From positions 496,001 through 560,000 of the forward strand of contig LATX02000188.1 of NCBI GenBank assembly GCA_001466705.2: a stretch of DNA of 64,000 bases, read 5' to 3'. Below are positions 46,341-56,500 of the stretch, one piece after another (position 1 is the first letter of the stretch; every line of letters begins with the position of its first letter). Made by a program: the position numbers and the translations under genes. This DNA comes from Moniliophthora roreri. Lineage: Eukaryota > Basidiomycota > Agaricomycetes > Agaricales > Marasmiaceae. The notes under the pieces were generated by a model. The model was not told where the DNA came from. It saw only the letters and a list, made by a program, of their open reading frames with translations, and made no database searches.

Positions 46341-46435
46341 CCTCTCCACATATCCTCCAAGTTCCACCAGAAATCAAATCAACCCACATCCAATCATCCA
46401 AAATTCGCTTCAGAACAGACAACTCCGTAAACATT

Positions 46436-46820
46436 ATGCCACTCTTCTCTCGTCGCACCCACCGTACCACCCGTACTACCCGCTCCCATCGCGGCGGAGG
46501 CTTGTTCCACAGGAAGGACCGTGACCGCGTCGCGGGAGGTTACAGTAAGTGACTCTTCGTCGTCGTACCTGGAAATGAGTGTTCACTCTTCGAGCAGAAG
46601 CCGCTCTATCGAACCCCAATACTACCCGAGAGGGCCGCAAGCATGCCAAACATAAGCTGCGAAGCATGGTATGTCGATCTAGCTCTTCACGCCTCCGCAT
46701 ACTGACTCGTAACTGCAGGGGCAAAGTACTCATGTCCCATTCATGACCAAAGTCAAACGCACATTGGGTATCAGAAGCGGCCCGCGCCACAGCCGTACGA
46801 CCAAGAGAACCAGATTTTAA
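46436..46820 (+). CDS. Small conserved basic fungal protein, function unknown
   Basis: Three exons (46,436-46,544, 46,598-46,668, 46,719-46,820) encode 93 residues. The N-terminus is MPLFSRRTHRTTRTTRSHRG. The centre is KAALSNPNTTREGRKHAKHK and LRSMGQSTHVPFMTKVKRTL. The end is GIRSGPRHSRTTKRTRF. It is rich in Arg, Lys, His and Thr with almost no acidic residues, suggesting nucleic-acid binding or a disordered stress protein. I recall small proteins with the same KAAL-x-NPNTTR..VPFM-x-KV pattern in other mushrooms but know no function. Two perfect CRE sites upstream suggest stress control. Confidence 0.8.
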
Positions 46821-47041
46821 CAACCTTTTCTTTACGACGAAGGATGAATCACTGTATCGAATAGCATTATATCCGACGGACGTGTATACGAGTGATTTGT
46901 ATTATAATATACCCGTTATCATTAGTGCCAACAACCTAGGTCTTCGTCCTGACGTTAGGTCCAACGACTTCAAATCTTCAAGCGCCCAAGATTGCTAAGT
47001 TCTGAATCCAAAGCGCCCGTTGACTTTGACCGCGGACCACC
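46821..47041. other. Short intergenic region upstream of LIP2
   Basis: 221 bp lie between the small basic-protein stop and the LIP2 ATG. It ends in a strong initiation context (CCACCATG). No TATA box is evident. Confidence 0.4.
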
Positions 47042-47902
47042 ATGTCATCCCCACTACCAATATTCTATCACCACTTCCGAATACCTCTACCATATCTTCG
47101 AACATTAGAGCTTCAAGAAACCATTCACCAACTTCAACTAGCTCACCGTCGTTCGTCTTCCGAGTCGACTTCATCTTCACACCACCCCGATTTACTTCTT
47201 CTCCTGGAGCATAGACCAGTATATACCGCCGGAAGACGACAGACGGATGAATCGACGCGTTCGGAAAGGGAAAGGCTAGAGAAGCTGGGAGCAGAGTTTG
47301 TGTTGACGAAACGAGGAGGAGAGGTTACATATCACGGACCTGGCCAGGTTGTTGGATATCCTCTACTTGACCTTGGACGTGCAGGATCACGTTCTTCGCC
47401 TTCTCAAGACTCGGGGACAAAGCCCACAGCGCTGTCAATACGAGATTACATCTGCTATCTCCAACGCACACTCACATCCCATCTCACGCATTCGCACGGA
47501 ATCAAGACTGTACCGTCCGAACATACTGGTGTATTCCTTTCAGAGATGGAAAAGATTGGGAGCATAGGTGTACAGGTTCGACATAGATTGACAACGCATG
47601 GATTTGCGATGAACGTTGAACGGGGGCCGGAGGAGTGGTTTGAGCGAGTAGTGGCTTGCGGATTGGTTGGTGTGAGAGCTACGTCGATTCAGTCTGCGAA
47701 AGACATGAAGGATGGAGATATTACTGTGACGAAACAAATACCTGCATTAGTGAGCAGGTTCGGGAATGTGTTTGGGAGAGAAATGGTGGAACTGGAGCTA
47801 GCCAGTGGATTAGAAGAGTATAAGAGAGCAATTCAAGAGCTAGAAAATGAGGCAGCGAGAATGGAGAGATGGTTGGGAGAGCCTATAGAACATGTAGATT
47901 AA
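47042..47902 (+). CDS. LIP2: Octanoyl-[acyl-carrier-protein] transferase (lipoyl synthesis)
   Basis: An intronless gene of 286 residues, unusual in this intron-rich window. LipB hallmarks are LLLLLEHRPVYTAGRR, RGGEVTYHGPGQVVGYPL, KIGSIGVQVRHRLTTHGFAM (catalytic Lys in KIGSIGV) and CGLVGVRATS (acyl-carrying Cys). The enzyme moves octanoyl groups from mitochondrial ACP to lipoate-dependent proteins, the first step of lipoyl-cofactor assembly. A clear mitochondrial presequence is not obvious; the first residues are MSSPLPIFYHHFRIPLPYLR. It is intact and followed 128 bp later by the reductase-like gene on the same strand. Confidence 0.95.
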   Translation: MSSPLPIFYHHFRIPLPYLRTLELQETIHQLQLAHRRSSSESTSSSHHPDLLLLLEHRPVYTAGRRQTDESTRSERERLEKLGAEFVLTKRGGEVTYHGPGQVVGYPLLDLGRAGSRSSPSQDSGTKPTALSIRDYICYLQRTLTSHLTHSHGIKTVPSEHTGVFLSEMEKIGSIGVQVRHRLTTHGFAMNVERGPEEWFERVVACGLVGVRATSIQSAKDMKDGDITVTKQIPALVSRFGNVFGREMVELELASGLEEYKRAIQELENEAARMERWLGEPIEHVD

Positions 47903-48030
47903 TTAAGTGTGTATTACTTGGTGTATGAATATCACGCTCTCACACTTTTGGACTCATACTGCGACATTTGTACTATAGCTCTCACCTAATACATTGCCCC
48001 TCTCAATTCTACCACTACGACAACAGAAAC

Positions 48031-49007
48031 ATGAAATTCCTCATTTTAGGTGCCACAGGACCAGTTGGCATACTTGTAATCAAGCAACTGATTTTCCAAC
48101 TGGAATCATGGAAGAAGTCCTCACCGGAATCTCAACCGCAAGACACGGGCACTTCAAATGACACCTCAGGACTATCTCAGTCTCAGGACCATCCCCAGAG
48201 ACCGCAAGGCCACAAAATCATTCTCTTTGTTCGCTCGCCTCAGAAACTCCCACCAGACGTCACCGACCATCCTCTCATTCAAGTCGTCAATGCCCAATTA
48301 ACCGACTTGGACAAGCTCGAAGAGGTTATGGAAGACGTGGATGTTGTTATTTCTGCACTGGGTGAGGGCTCACCACGTTACTGAGCATCGGATGAGCTTG
48401 CTGATACAGTGCATACTCCAACTTTCAAGGCCCGAGCGTGAAACGTGGCCCCTTCCATCCAAGTGGGGAGCCGCTAGCGAAGGCTTACCATGGGATTGTA
48501 GGGGTCATGCAGAAGCGTGGAGTGAGACGTATTCTCCTTCTCGGTATGTCAGCTTGCACTTGATAACATTATTCGATCTCGGCCTGATGCATAGAACTTA
48601 TAGGTACGGCATCCATGACCGCTCCCGAAGACAAGTCGGATGCACGGTTTACTGCACTTATTGCCGGTGTAGCCACTTTTGCTCGTAATGCGTACAAGGA
48701 TGTCGTCGCTATTGCGAAGTATATCGCTTCGCTAGGAGAGGAAGATGGAGTGGATTGGACGATTGTAAGGGTGCCTTTACTCACGGACAAAGATAATAAG
48801 TACGTTGGTATTCATGTCCATGCCTAAGCCATATCTCTCATTCGTCCCTACAGGGAAGTCAGGGCAGGCTATATCGGAGATGGTGAGACTGGTGTTTGGC
48901 TCGCTAGAGTCGGATGGGGAGTATGGGTTGTTCGGGAGCTATTCAAAGAGTTTGACGGCGAGGGCAAAGAATGGAATAGAAAGATGCCAATGCTTTGCAC
49001 CGTCTAA
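48031..49007 (+). CDS. NAD(P)-binding Rossmann-fold protein (NmrA/atypical SDR-like)
   Basis: Four exons (48,031-48,361, 48,430-48,543, 48,604-48,799, 48,854-49,007) encode 264 residues. It starts MKFLILGATGPVGILVIKQL, the GxTGxxG nucleotide-binding motif of atypical SDR/NmrA proteins. A hydrophilic insert of about 30 residues (Ser/Gln-rich) follows. Next come ILFVRSPQKLP, DVDVVISALG, GVRRILLLGTASMTAPEDKS, DWTIVRVPLLTDKDNK and AGYIGDGETGVWLARVG. No YxxxK active site is apparent, which suits the NmrA-like sensor/reductase class. Substrate and role are unknown. An upstream in-frame ATG at 47,968 exists but the 48,031 start places the Rossmann strand at the N-terminus. Confidence 0.85.
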
Positions 49008-49153
49008 AAATCGTCAGATTCGTTCTTGTTACTCGAACGTTGGACTGCCCAGCCAGATGTATTCTGCCTTAACTACATATGTATAAAATTACCATTTCAT
49101 CACCAATCTGTAAGGATATACTCGAGATAGTCATAAATACTCTATTGGCATAA

Positions 49154-50977
49154 TTAATCTGACTCCTCTATGATACACTTTGTCCCATCTTCCTTTAAAA
49201 GGTTGATTCTCTCTGCCACAGAAGGATCGCAAAACGGATTGAAATCACGCGGCGGTAATTCGTGCTCTTCCTCGTCACTAGAATCCAACCAGGCAAACGC
49301 ATACGTGAGCTGAACCTTGTGAAACGGTACCAGATCATGGCTCCTCCCCAAACTCGCCAACCCATACTGACTCCTTGATTCTGCCATATCTAATAGCAGC
49401 TTCACGATCTTGGCATTCAACCGAGAAGAGTTTTCGTGTAGAAAGAGTCGAGCCAGCTTGGGTGCCAAGATGGAGCATGAAGAGGACGATCCGGCCGAGA
49501 TCGTTAACTTGTCCAAAAGATACGCAATGCATGGGGAAGGTCTCGCTTGCAGGTCGCTATGACCATCCAGCATGACCTCAAACCGCGTCAAACTGGGAAG
49601 TATACGCAGGATATTGACTAGCGTATGGTCCGCGAGACATGTATCCTCGAGATCTAATGTCAACTTTCGAAGAGATGCAGAGGAATGCTGGAGCATGGTG
49701 AAAAAGGAGGTAGGTAGGGAGTATTGGATATCAACTGGACTGTACGAATTCTCTATCCGTAATGATTCCAGATTCGGCATCATCAGTGACGCGAACAAGG
49801 TAGAGAACCTGTCGAGAGGGTAATCACCCGCAGTATCGATACTCAACGACCTGAGGCGTGGTAACTCGATATGAACAGGTGTGTCTTCTTCATCGTCGTT
49901 GGGATCTAGGTACCATATCTTCAATAATTGAAGATGTGGGCTATCCTGAAGCAGATAAAAAAGCCTGCGTATCCCATCCACTGCACTAATCTGCAAGCAA
50001 GTAAGCTGGTGGTAGGGGATCATATCGAGATGAGGGGGAAGCACCCGATCCGCATGAACATCTCTGAGATTTGGTGCATTCCTCAGTGCGTTCCAAAACC
50101 ACGCTGTTGGCCCAGGGACCGTCGCACTAGCCAACCCCGTGTCGATAGAGTTTCGAAAGGTCCGCAAGATGGGGAAGCTGACATGATTCCATTGAAGGGC
50201 ACCATCGTTTGAGAGAACCTCCCAATTAACATCTAGCTCCAGGTCGCTGCATCGCGGCATGTGTGTGAACAGCGTACGAAAGGCATTAAGACCATGTTCA
50301 CCCACGAAATGCGTAGCGTAGATGAGATCACTGGTAAGCCACCTCTCAGGTCGATCGTCTTTGCCCTTCTCCACGATTTTGATTTTCAATGGGCGAGTAC
50401 CCGAGTTCTTCAGGTAGATCTCGAGTAAAGGTCGAACGTCGCAATGTACGCCGTTTATGTCGAGATGAATAGAGGTCCATAAATGTGGTCGACTGGTGAC
50501 TATTCTTCTCCAGGAAGAGGATATATGTGATAGGTCGTACGCAGGCGCGCGTATGGGTATCCGTTTGGAAGAACTTGAGATGCGGAGAGAATAGCCTTCA
50601 TGACGTCGGATGTCCTTTCCTAAACACACCAACGTGAACACTTTGTCTAATATTTCGACTGGCAGACGCCTCAGTAGAGAAAGAATGCCTCGATGCTCTC
50701 TGAGTCGTTCTTCTATGATTAGCCTGCCTTCTTCCAGCTTCTCCACGAGCCCTCGAAGCCTTTTCAGCTCTGCATCATATCTCTTCAACACCTCTTCGTC
50801 CTGCTTCACCAACTTTTTCGTTTCGAGAATTTCGCCATCCGAGAGAATGACCTTTGAACGGAGATGTTGCGTATCAATATCCGGAAGAGCAACCTCAATG
50901 GATGCGTTGCAGTTCTCGCAGAGGATTGTTTGCATGTTACAAACTGGATTATCTTTGGGGTCTGCGAGGTACGTCAA
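49154..50977 (-). CDS. F-box/leucine-rich-repeat-like protein
   Basis: A single open frame of 607 residues. It begins MTYLADPKDNPVC, with CENCN near residue 20. A predicted coiled coil spans about residues 45-95 (ETKKLVKQDEEVLKRYDAEL). The F-box follows: LSLLRRLPVEILDKVFTLVC and LSHISSSWRRIVTSRPHLWT. The rest is a series of LRR-like strands (NLESLRIEN, LRSLSIDT, SLRKLTLDLED). This is the usual architecture of the large mushroom F-box family, adaptors of SCF ubiquitin ligases with unknown targets. A degraded relative lies at 58,400-59,640 on the same strand. The start may instead be the Met at residue 15. Confidence 0.85.
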   Translation of the reverse strand: MTYLADPKDNPVCNMQTILCENCNASIEVALPDIDTQHLRSKVILSDGEILETKKLVKQDEEVLKRYDAELKRLRGLVEKLEEGRLIIEERLREHRGILSLLRRLPVEILDKVFTLVCLGKDIRRHEGYSLRISSSSKRIPIRAPAYDLSHISSSWRRIVTSRPHLWTSIHLDINGVHCDVRPLLEIYLKNSGTRPLKIKIVEKGKDDRPERWLTSDLIYATHFVGEHGLNAFRTLFTHMPRCSDLELDVNWEVLSNDGALQWNHVSFPILRTFRNSIDTGLASATVPGPTAWFWNALRNAPNLRDVHADRVLPPHLDMIPYHQLTCLQISAVDGIRRLFYLLQDSPHLQLLKIWYLDPNDDEEDTPVHIELPRLRSLSIDTAGDYPLDRFSTLFASLMMPNLESLRIENSYSPVDIQYSLPTSFFTMLQHSSASLRKLTLDLEDTCLADHTLVNILRILPSLTRFEVMLDGHSDLQARPSPCIAYLLDKLTISAGSSSSCSILAPKLARLFLHENSSRLNAKIVKLLLDMAESRSQYGLASLGRSHDLVPFHKVQLTYAFAWLDSSDEEEHELPPRDFNPFCDPSVAERINLLKEDGTKCIIEESD

Positions 50978-51883
50978 CTCGGGTTCACTAAGAAGAATTC
51001 CTGTACAATTTACCAGCAGAATCTGTAAGAGAACATCGATGGGATTGGAGTCACAAGAGTCAGAAATTCAAGAACGACCGGAAGGGCTGCGTGGCTAAAC
51101 ATCAGCGCATCAGCCGCGGTCGCTGTCAGTGTTATTAGGGTCTCATCTTCCTCACAAGTCCGGCGCTATTCGAGGTTGCCAATCTGTATAACCTGAGTTT
51201 CAAAGCATGCGCATAATGTGACTGTTGACTACGTCGATACAAAGTGATATTTACTTGTTGTGTCTGCGTGTCTGAAGAACATAGGAAACAAAACAAAAAA
51301 AAAACAGTAAAACCATTGCCCAAAACGGAGACCGAAAAGGATTGCATGGGGTAGGGGAGAGAGGCGAACGAAGATAATACATACATACATATTTAACGTA
51401 AAGGGAAGTGTCCATCCACAGGAGGTTTGGGGTCGCTCGTGTATGTGTTCTCCGGCTCGAAGAATTTAAAGCGTCGGGATATAGTATATACAATACAGTG
51501 TTTGGGTCACAATAAGAAAGAGGCGCCAGTATGGTTGTCTGTGACTTGTCCGGTGGTATGTCTTGATTTTGACAGGGATAAGAAGACGAAATCCTGTGCG
51601 GGGTTCAAGAAAGGTGATGCGATTATTAGGCGGTGATTGCAAAGTGCATATATGGCAAGGAGTATATCCGCAGCACCGGGCTGATAACCTTTTATGTCGT
51701 GACGGGGGTGGTGAATAGTCGCGAATGATGGCGTAGGGGGGACTGTATGGTTGATTTGATTATTTATGGAGAGGACAGATCATTGATGCGACAAATGCAG
51801 CGGCTACGAGTGAACAGACAAGCAGTGGTGGCGGAGTGGATTAAAAATGAGGCGACGGTGCCACACGGAGCAAGCTACATTCC
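50978..51883. other. Intergenic region between F-box and bZIP genes
   Basis: About 0.9 kb holds the F-box promoter at the left and the bZIP 3' UTR at the right. It contains an A-rich run (about 51,286-51,310) and a short CATA microsatellite (about 51,380-51,392). No gene was recognised. Confidence 0.5.
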
Positions 51884-53413
51884 TCAGTAGCCATAGCCAC
51901 CACTTGCGGCTCGCTGTGTAGCTGGTGCCTGTCCTTTGCCAGCGGGTGGTGGTGCAGCTCCAGGCCCGGCAGATACACCGACACCCATGCTGACCGGCAC
52001 TCCTGGCTGAGCATTCATCTGCAGCTGATTCAAACCGACTCCATGACCATGACCACCGAGCCCCGATGCCCCGACGATCGCAGACAATCTTGAGATCTCT
52101 GCTTGGGATGCAACCAGAGCCGATGTGAGCCGCTCGTTCTCGGTCGTAAGCTTTTCCACGTTCGCTTGAAGCTTCTGCAGCCATTCTTTTTTGCGTTGTC
52201 GGCACTTGAGAGCGGCTGAAAGGAAAGGGATCAGTTTACGAGGAAAAAAAGACGATGTGACCTTGTACAAACCTTGCCGATTCCGCTCGAGGAAGTTCCG
52301 TCTCTTCTCCTCCTCCGTCTCGGGTTTCTTGTTCCCATTGGCTCCCCGACCTCCCGCCGCAGGCGGTGCAGCTTTTGCTAGTTCCTCTTCAAGTTCTGGG
52401 TCATCATCATCATCTTCCTCCGGCTCCTCTGTGCTTTGCTTCCTCTTATTGACACTAATTCTCGTACGCTTGGCCGCGCCTCTCGTCGTAGGTGCCGCCG
52501 GTGCAGTATTCTGCGTTGTGGACACCTCAGAGTTCTTCCGCTTCGTGCCACGCTTGCCATTCGCCGGTGGATTACCAGCAGCAGACGATGCACGGGCTTC
52601 CTCTTCCCTCTTAGTCAGCTCTTGATGAGCCTGCGAGAGAAGGAACAAGCCGTTGGCTGCGGTGTTCGCAGCATTGTTTGCGGATTCTAGATAAGATGGA
52701 TTGGTGTTCTCATTGTTTCCATTGGTGTGATCGGGGAGAGTCTGAGTCTGATGGGGACCGTTGGAGGACGGGTTTGGAAACTGGTTATTTAGTGCACCAG
52801 TTATGGCATTGAGGGTATTGGGGGTGATAGTAGGTCCGGTCGGTTGGTTGTTATGCATGATGGCCAGGAACGCCGCTGTATTGGGAGACGCTGGGAAAGC
52901 CACTGGACCACCAACCAGAGGAGTAAGCCCTGTCCCGGGAGTTAATCCTGTACGAGGTGTGAGACCTGTACGAGGCGTAAGACCTGTCCGAAAAGCGTTG
53001 GGATCAAAGTCGAGATGCTGGGGTCTATCACTGTCCCGAGGCCCTGCTAGCATTGCAGGGGATAGGGGTCCAGAACGAAGGGAATTATTAAGATTCTGAT
53101 TGAAGCCCCATGAGTAAGACTGCTCTGCCGGCGAGTTTATCGATGCGAGCGGCGGCAGAACAGGGCGGGGAGAAGATGGTTTGTCCGATGTTGAGCGCTC
53201 GTTGTTATTATCTGAAGACTTTGATTCGTTTGACAAAGGGCCCAATGATTCCCGCTGAGGAGAAGAACCTCTGACGTTTGACGCGGTTGTACGAGGCGTA
53301 GCAAAGGACTGTTCAAATGGATTGGGTTCGAGGTCAAAATCTGAACGTCGCTGACGTGCAGAAGGTCTGTCCTGTTGAGGCTTTGGGGAGCTCGACTTGC
53401 TTTTCACGGACAT
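51884..53413 (-). CDS. Atf1-type bZIP transcription factor
   Basis: 490 residues with one 57-nt intron at 52,216-52,272. N-terminal Aft1/Atf1-type conserved boxes are visible: DFDLEPNPFEQSFATPR, SPAEQSYSWGFNQNLNNSLR, SGPLSPAMLAGP and FRTGLTP repeated to LVGGPVAFPASPNTAAF. NTAANGLFLLSQAHQELTKR precedes a basic, nuclear-signal-like stretch (GKRGTKRKNS, RGAAKRTR). An acidic run follows. The bZIP basic region is RRNFLERNRQ-AALKCRQRKK followed by WLQKLQANVEKLTTENERL. The C-terminus is Gly/Ala/Pro-rich, ending GGYGY. Such factors bind CRE sites downstream of the Sty1/Hog1 stress MAPK. TGACATCA and TGACGTGC words upstream (53,521 and 53,543) may allow self-control. Confidence 0.93.
   Translation of the reverse strand: MSVKSKSSSPKPQQDRPSARQRRSDFDLEPNPFEQSFATPRTTASNVRGSSPQRESLGPLSNESKSSDNNNERSTSDKPSSPRPVLPPLASINSPAEQSYSWGFNQNLNNSLRSGPLSPAMLAGPRDSDRPQHLDFDPNAFRTGLTPRTGLTPRTGLTPGTGLTPLVGGPVAFPASPNTAAFLAIMHNNQPTGPTITPNTLNAITGALNNQFPNPSSNGPHQTQTLPDHTNGNNENTNPSYLESANNAANTAANGLFLLSQAHQELTKREEEARASSAAGNPPANGKRGTKRKNSEVSTTQNTAPAAPTTRGAAKRTRISVNKRKQSTEEPEEDDDDDPELEEELAKAAPPAAGGRGANGNKKPETEEEKRRNFLERNRQGLYKVTSSFFPRKLIPFLSAALKCRQRKKEWLQKLQANVEKLTTENERLTSALVASQAEISRLSAIVGASGLGGHGHGVGLNQLQMNAQPGVPVSMGVGVSAGPGAAPPPAGKGQAPATQRAASGGYGY
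52216..52272 (-). other. 57-nt intron, in frame and stop-free, inside the bZIP basic region
   Basis: The donor is GTTTGT and the acceptor CTTTCAG. Splicing joins ERNRQ to AALKCRQ and restores the invariant Asn-x7-Arg of bZIP basic regions. If retained, it adds 19 residues (GLYKVTSS..LIPFLS) without a stop. Confidence 0.85.
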
Positions 53414-53520
53414 CTACATCATAGTCGTCAGAGTGGAACATGTTCTATAGTGCTATGCGCTCACTGACCTGACCTGAAAATTGCCTGCGTCAGAGGGTAA
53501 GAGTGGGAAATGACGCACCT

Positions 53521-53550
53521 TGACATCAGTCGACCTTTATTATGACGTGC
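53521..53550. promoter_or_regulatory. Possible CRE-like half sites upstream of the bZIP gene
   Basis: TGACATCA at 53,521-53,528 and TGACGTGC at 53,543-53,550 are one or two mismatches from the CRE and lie 110-140 bp upstream of the bZIP start. Self-regulation is plausible but unproven. Confidence 0.35.
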
Positions 53551-56500
53551 ATTTTAATGTTTGGTCGTGTTAGGTAATTCTATGAACATACTCCCTTTGC
53601 CCAAATCCTCCAGATACAAGCGTTCGTAGTGGCACTGCTATACTCCCAGTCACCTCTGCAGTATTATCTCTATCCTCTTCGATCCAGCACGCCCCTACTA
53701 GTCTCTAAGAAATTCGCTCTGCTCGGAAAAAAAAATCGGAGTGTGCGGGATCATGATCAATGATTACGTGAATATTACGGCATCGGCATTACCGCCGGAT
53801 TGGGCATATGACGACGACCCCAACGATCGCGATGAAAAATCTGGTGCATCATGGCAAGAGCTCTAAAACGAAGATGCAAACACTAGGCGAAACACCCTTA
53901 ATCACGTTCTTGAAGTTTCATAGCTACAATCTTATCAAGGACCCAGAGTACATATCTTCCTCGTGAAAAAGGACCAAGGTGGTCGTAGAACCCTTCTCTG
54001 TAGCCTGTCGATTCAGTACTAAAACAAATCGGAGAAAGATGCTACGCAGAATGCCATCAATCCCTCTCAACCCCTCTCAGCCGCTGTTACACAGCCAACC
54101 CATGATGCCCGATGCCGAATATGAATGAGAGTGAAATTGCGTGCCCAATGCCCAGCCTTGAGGCTTTGCGAACACCACACCGACCACCATATATATAAAG
54201 ATCCACAAGATCCGACCTGAAAACGCGTATAATCTCTAGGAATAGGGTATCATAGAAGATCCAAACCTGACAGTGTGAGATATCAGTAACGGAAACGTGT
54301 TGTTTATCGGCATCTCGTCGGAAAATAACGTCTACTTGTGGACGACGATGGAGGGGACCCGTCGCTTCTACTTACCACGTCTGTCTGATTCTGTCTTCGA
54401 TTTGACCCTTGATGGAACCGAGAATCTCGGGAATCATTTGTCCAAAGCGTCAAAGCAGATATGTTCGTGTGGTGATTTATCCCCCTTGTGTTTATCAGTC
54501 ACCTTCAGCAAAAATTTTCCAATTCTTCAGCTGAATGGGGTAGATACCGACATGCCGTTGTGAACTTTCTCTCTCCACACGAGTCACGATAATCACAGCC
54601 AAGCTTCTGTGTCGACAAAGTTCATCCAGTCTAACACCCCGGAAGCATTAGCGCCATTCAGAACAACTTCGGGAGAAGAAGCAGGGTACAGTGGAACTCG
54701 CACAAGCCGCAGCCCATTAGTGCATCCTTTCATGGTTGATGTAGGTCCCGGTGAATGGAACGAGAACCCGGGATCACGCGCGTGCAGACGTGGCAAGGAG
54801 CAAGTGAGGGGCATAGTAAATGTCATTAGTGGCGAAAATGGCGAAGATAAATGATGAGGTAGAAAACGTGTATCTTCATGTCGGGCATCGGAATGCTTCG
54901 ACCGTCGCCACACCTGGTAATCTGAATGGAACGCAACGTCCAGAGAGGAGTCTAAATAGGCCGCGAGCTATCGTACTGTCCGACTTGAATATGCGCGCCT
55001 TCGGAAGATTGATGGAGGGTCCGAAGAACCAGGTCAGGGTCGTAGGACGCGATAGGTACCTGAAAGTCTTCGAAAAATGGGTAAGAACCCTGTCAATCTG
55101 ATATTGATCTTCACTCAAGGTACTATAAACGTACATCCTGCTTCCTTGGCCAAACAGCCTTGAGGCGACAGAAACGAGACCCTCAAATGCAGGTTTCCTT
55201 ATCCAGGCGCTGGAGCGAGTCGTTGATAGCGGGTAGCACTGAGTAGTACTAAGTAGCGGTTCCTCGATGTCTCGACGCATTCTTCTGGTAGCCTGGGTCT
55301 GGAACCTAAGGTAGTGTAGTTAGATCGGACATGTAAAGCCAACAAAAGAGTGACAGGACGGCGCATACGACGATTGATACGGTAGGTCATGTTCTCATTT
55401 GATCAAGGGACATGGTGGTTCCAAAGTCGATTCGCAAGGATAGATCTATGTACCTATTGCATTCCTCGGCCTTGCAAACAAATAGGCATGGACCGGATCT
55501 CCCCTACAAGTAGTATTGATACTCCATCGAGGATGCCTATGCCTGGATGTCTTCTGTCACATTTGCTTGAATTGAATCCTTCTTCGATCTTCAAATCTCG
55601 CCGGTGATTTTGAGTGCCCGAGCGGGACGTAGCGAGTTCTCGCGAGAGGACGGCCCATTTGAAGTTTGAATTGAAGCATGAAGAGTAGTTACGCTAGCCG
55701 TTTCTCTAAAATTTTAGAACAGAATTACTATCGACACTTCATTGATGAACTTGTCACTCACCTCAGGGCCTCATGTTCAAGTAAATATTCGTTCTTCTCC
55801 CTTCTGAGAGCCATAGAGAATATAAGTCCTAAATTTAGTGGATCCTCCATTTCAGAGCGCGGTGAGACCAAAACTTCATCGTCCTGTTCCGCAAGAGTCT
55901 GTTCCAGCCTTCACTTGAATAAAGAGGAACTAGTTCTGACACTTCATCGAGCAAGCAGCTACTCAAGTACTCACCGGTACCATAGACCCCGGTGTCCCTC
56001 CAGCTCGGCATGATTATTCACGACAATAGTCAAGACAAGACCCCTGCAAGTAAATGCGACCTTCGAAGAAACGCGCGAAGAAAGGTGGTTGAGCAATCTC
56101 CCATTATTGAAAACGAGAGAAGTTGCGAGGGGAGAGTCTGGGAATCTGAAGAGGGTAATTCGAGCGCTTGCTTTACTACGCATCCTCATTGCTACCATCA
56201 CCTGCATTATTTATCTCCATGTCGTTGAAAGCTTCTACATATCTATGTCGCCTATACGTGCCAAGAACCATCAGACACAGCAATTTAGGTTCTCTCTAAG
56301 CTCCCTCCAGTTGTACTTTAATGACTACAGCGTCGATCACAGCCGCAGTAGTCAAAAATTCTTAACTTTGCACACTCACCGATCTATGAATTCTGTTACA
56401 GGATATACTCCGAAGACTATCTGCAATAATTCATCGATCAAATCAATGGATGTCGTACGGTGTAGTCTGGTAGCGAGGAATGTGGTACGAATCAGTGTCT

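Larger units (their letters stand above)
45332..46435. other. Divergent intergenic region with CRE sites
   Basis: 1.1 kb lies between the DUF3445 gene (-) and the small basic-protein gene (+). A 90-codon frame at 45,279-45,551 overlaps the DUF3445 start and shows no motif. The right part contains two perfect CRE palindromes and a TATA box, listed separately. Confidence 0.5.
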
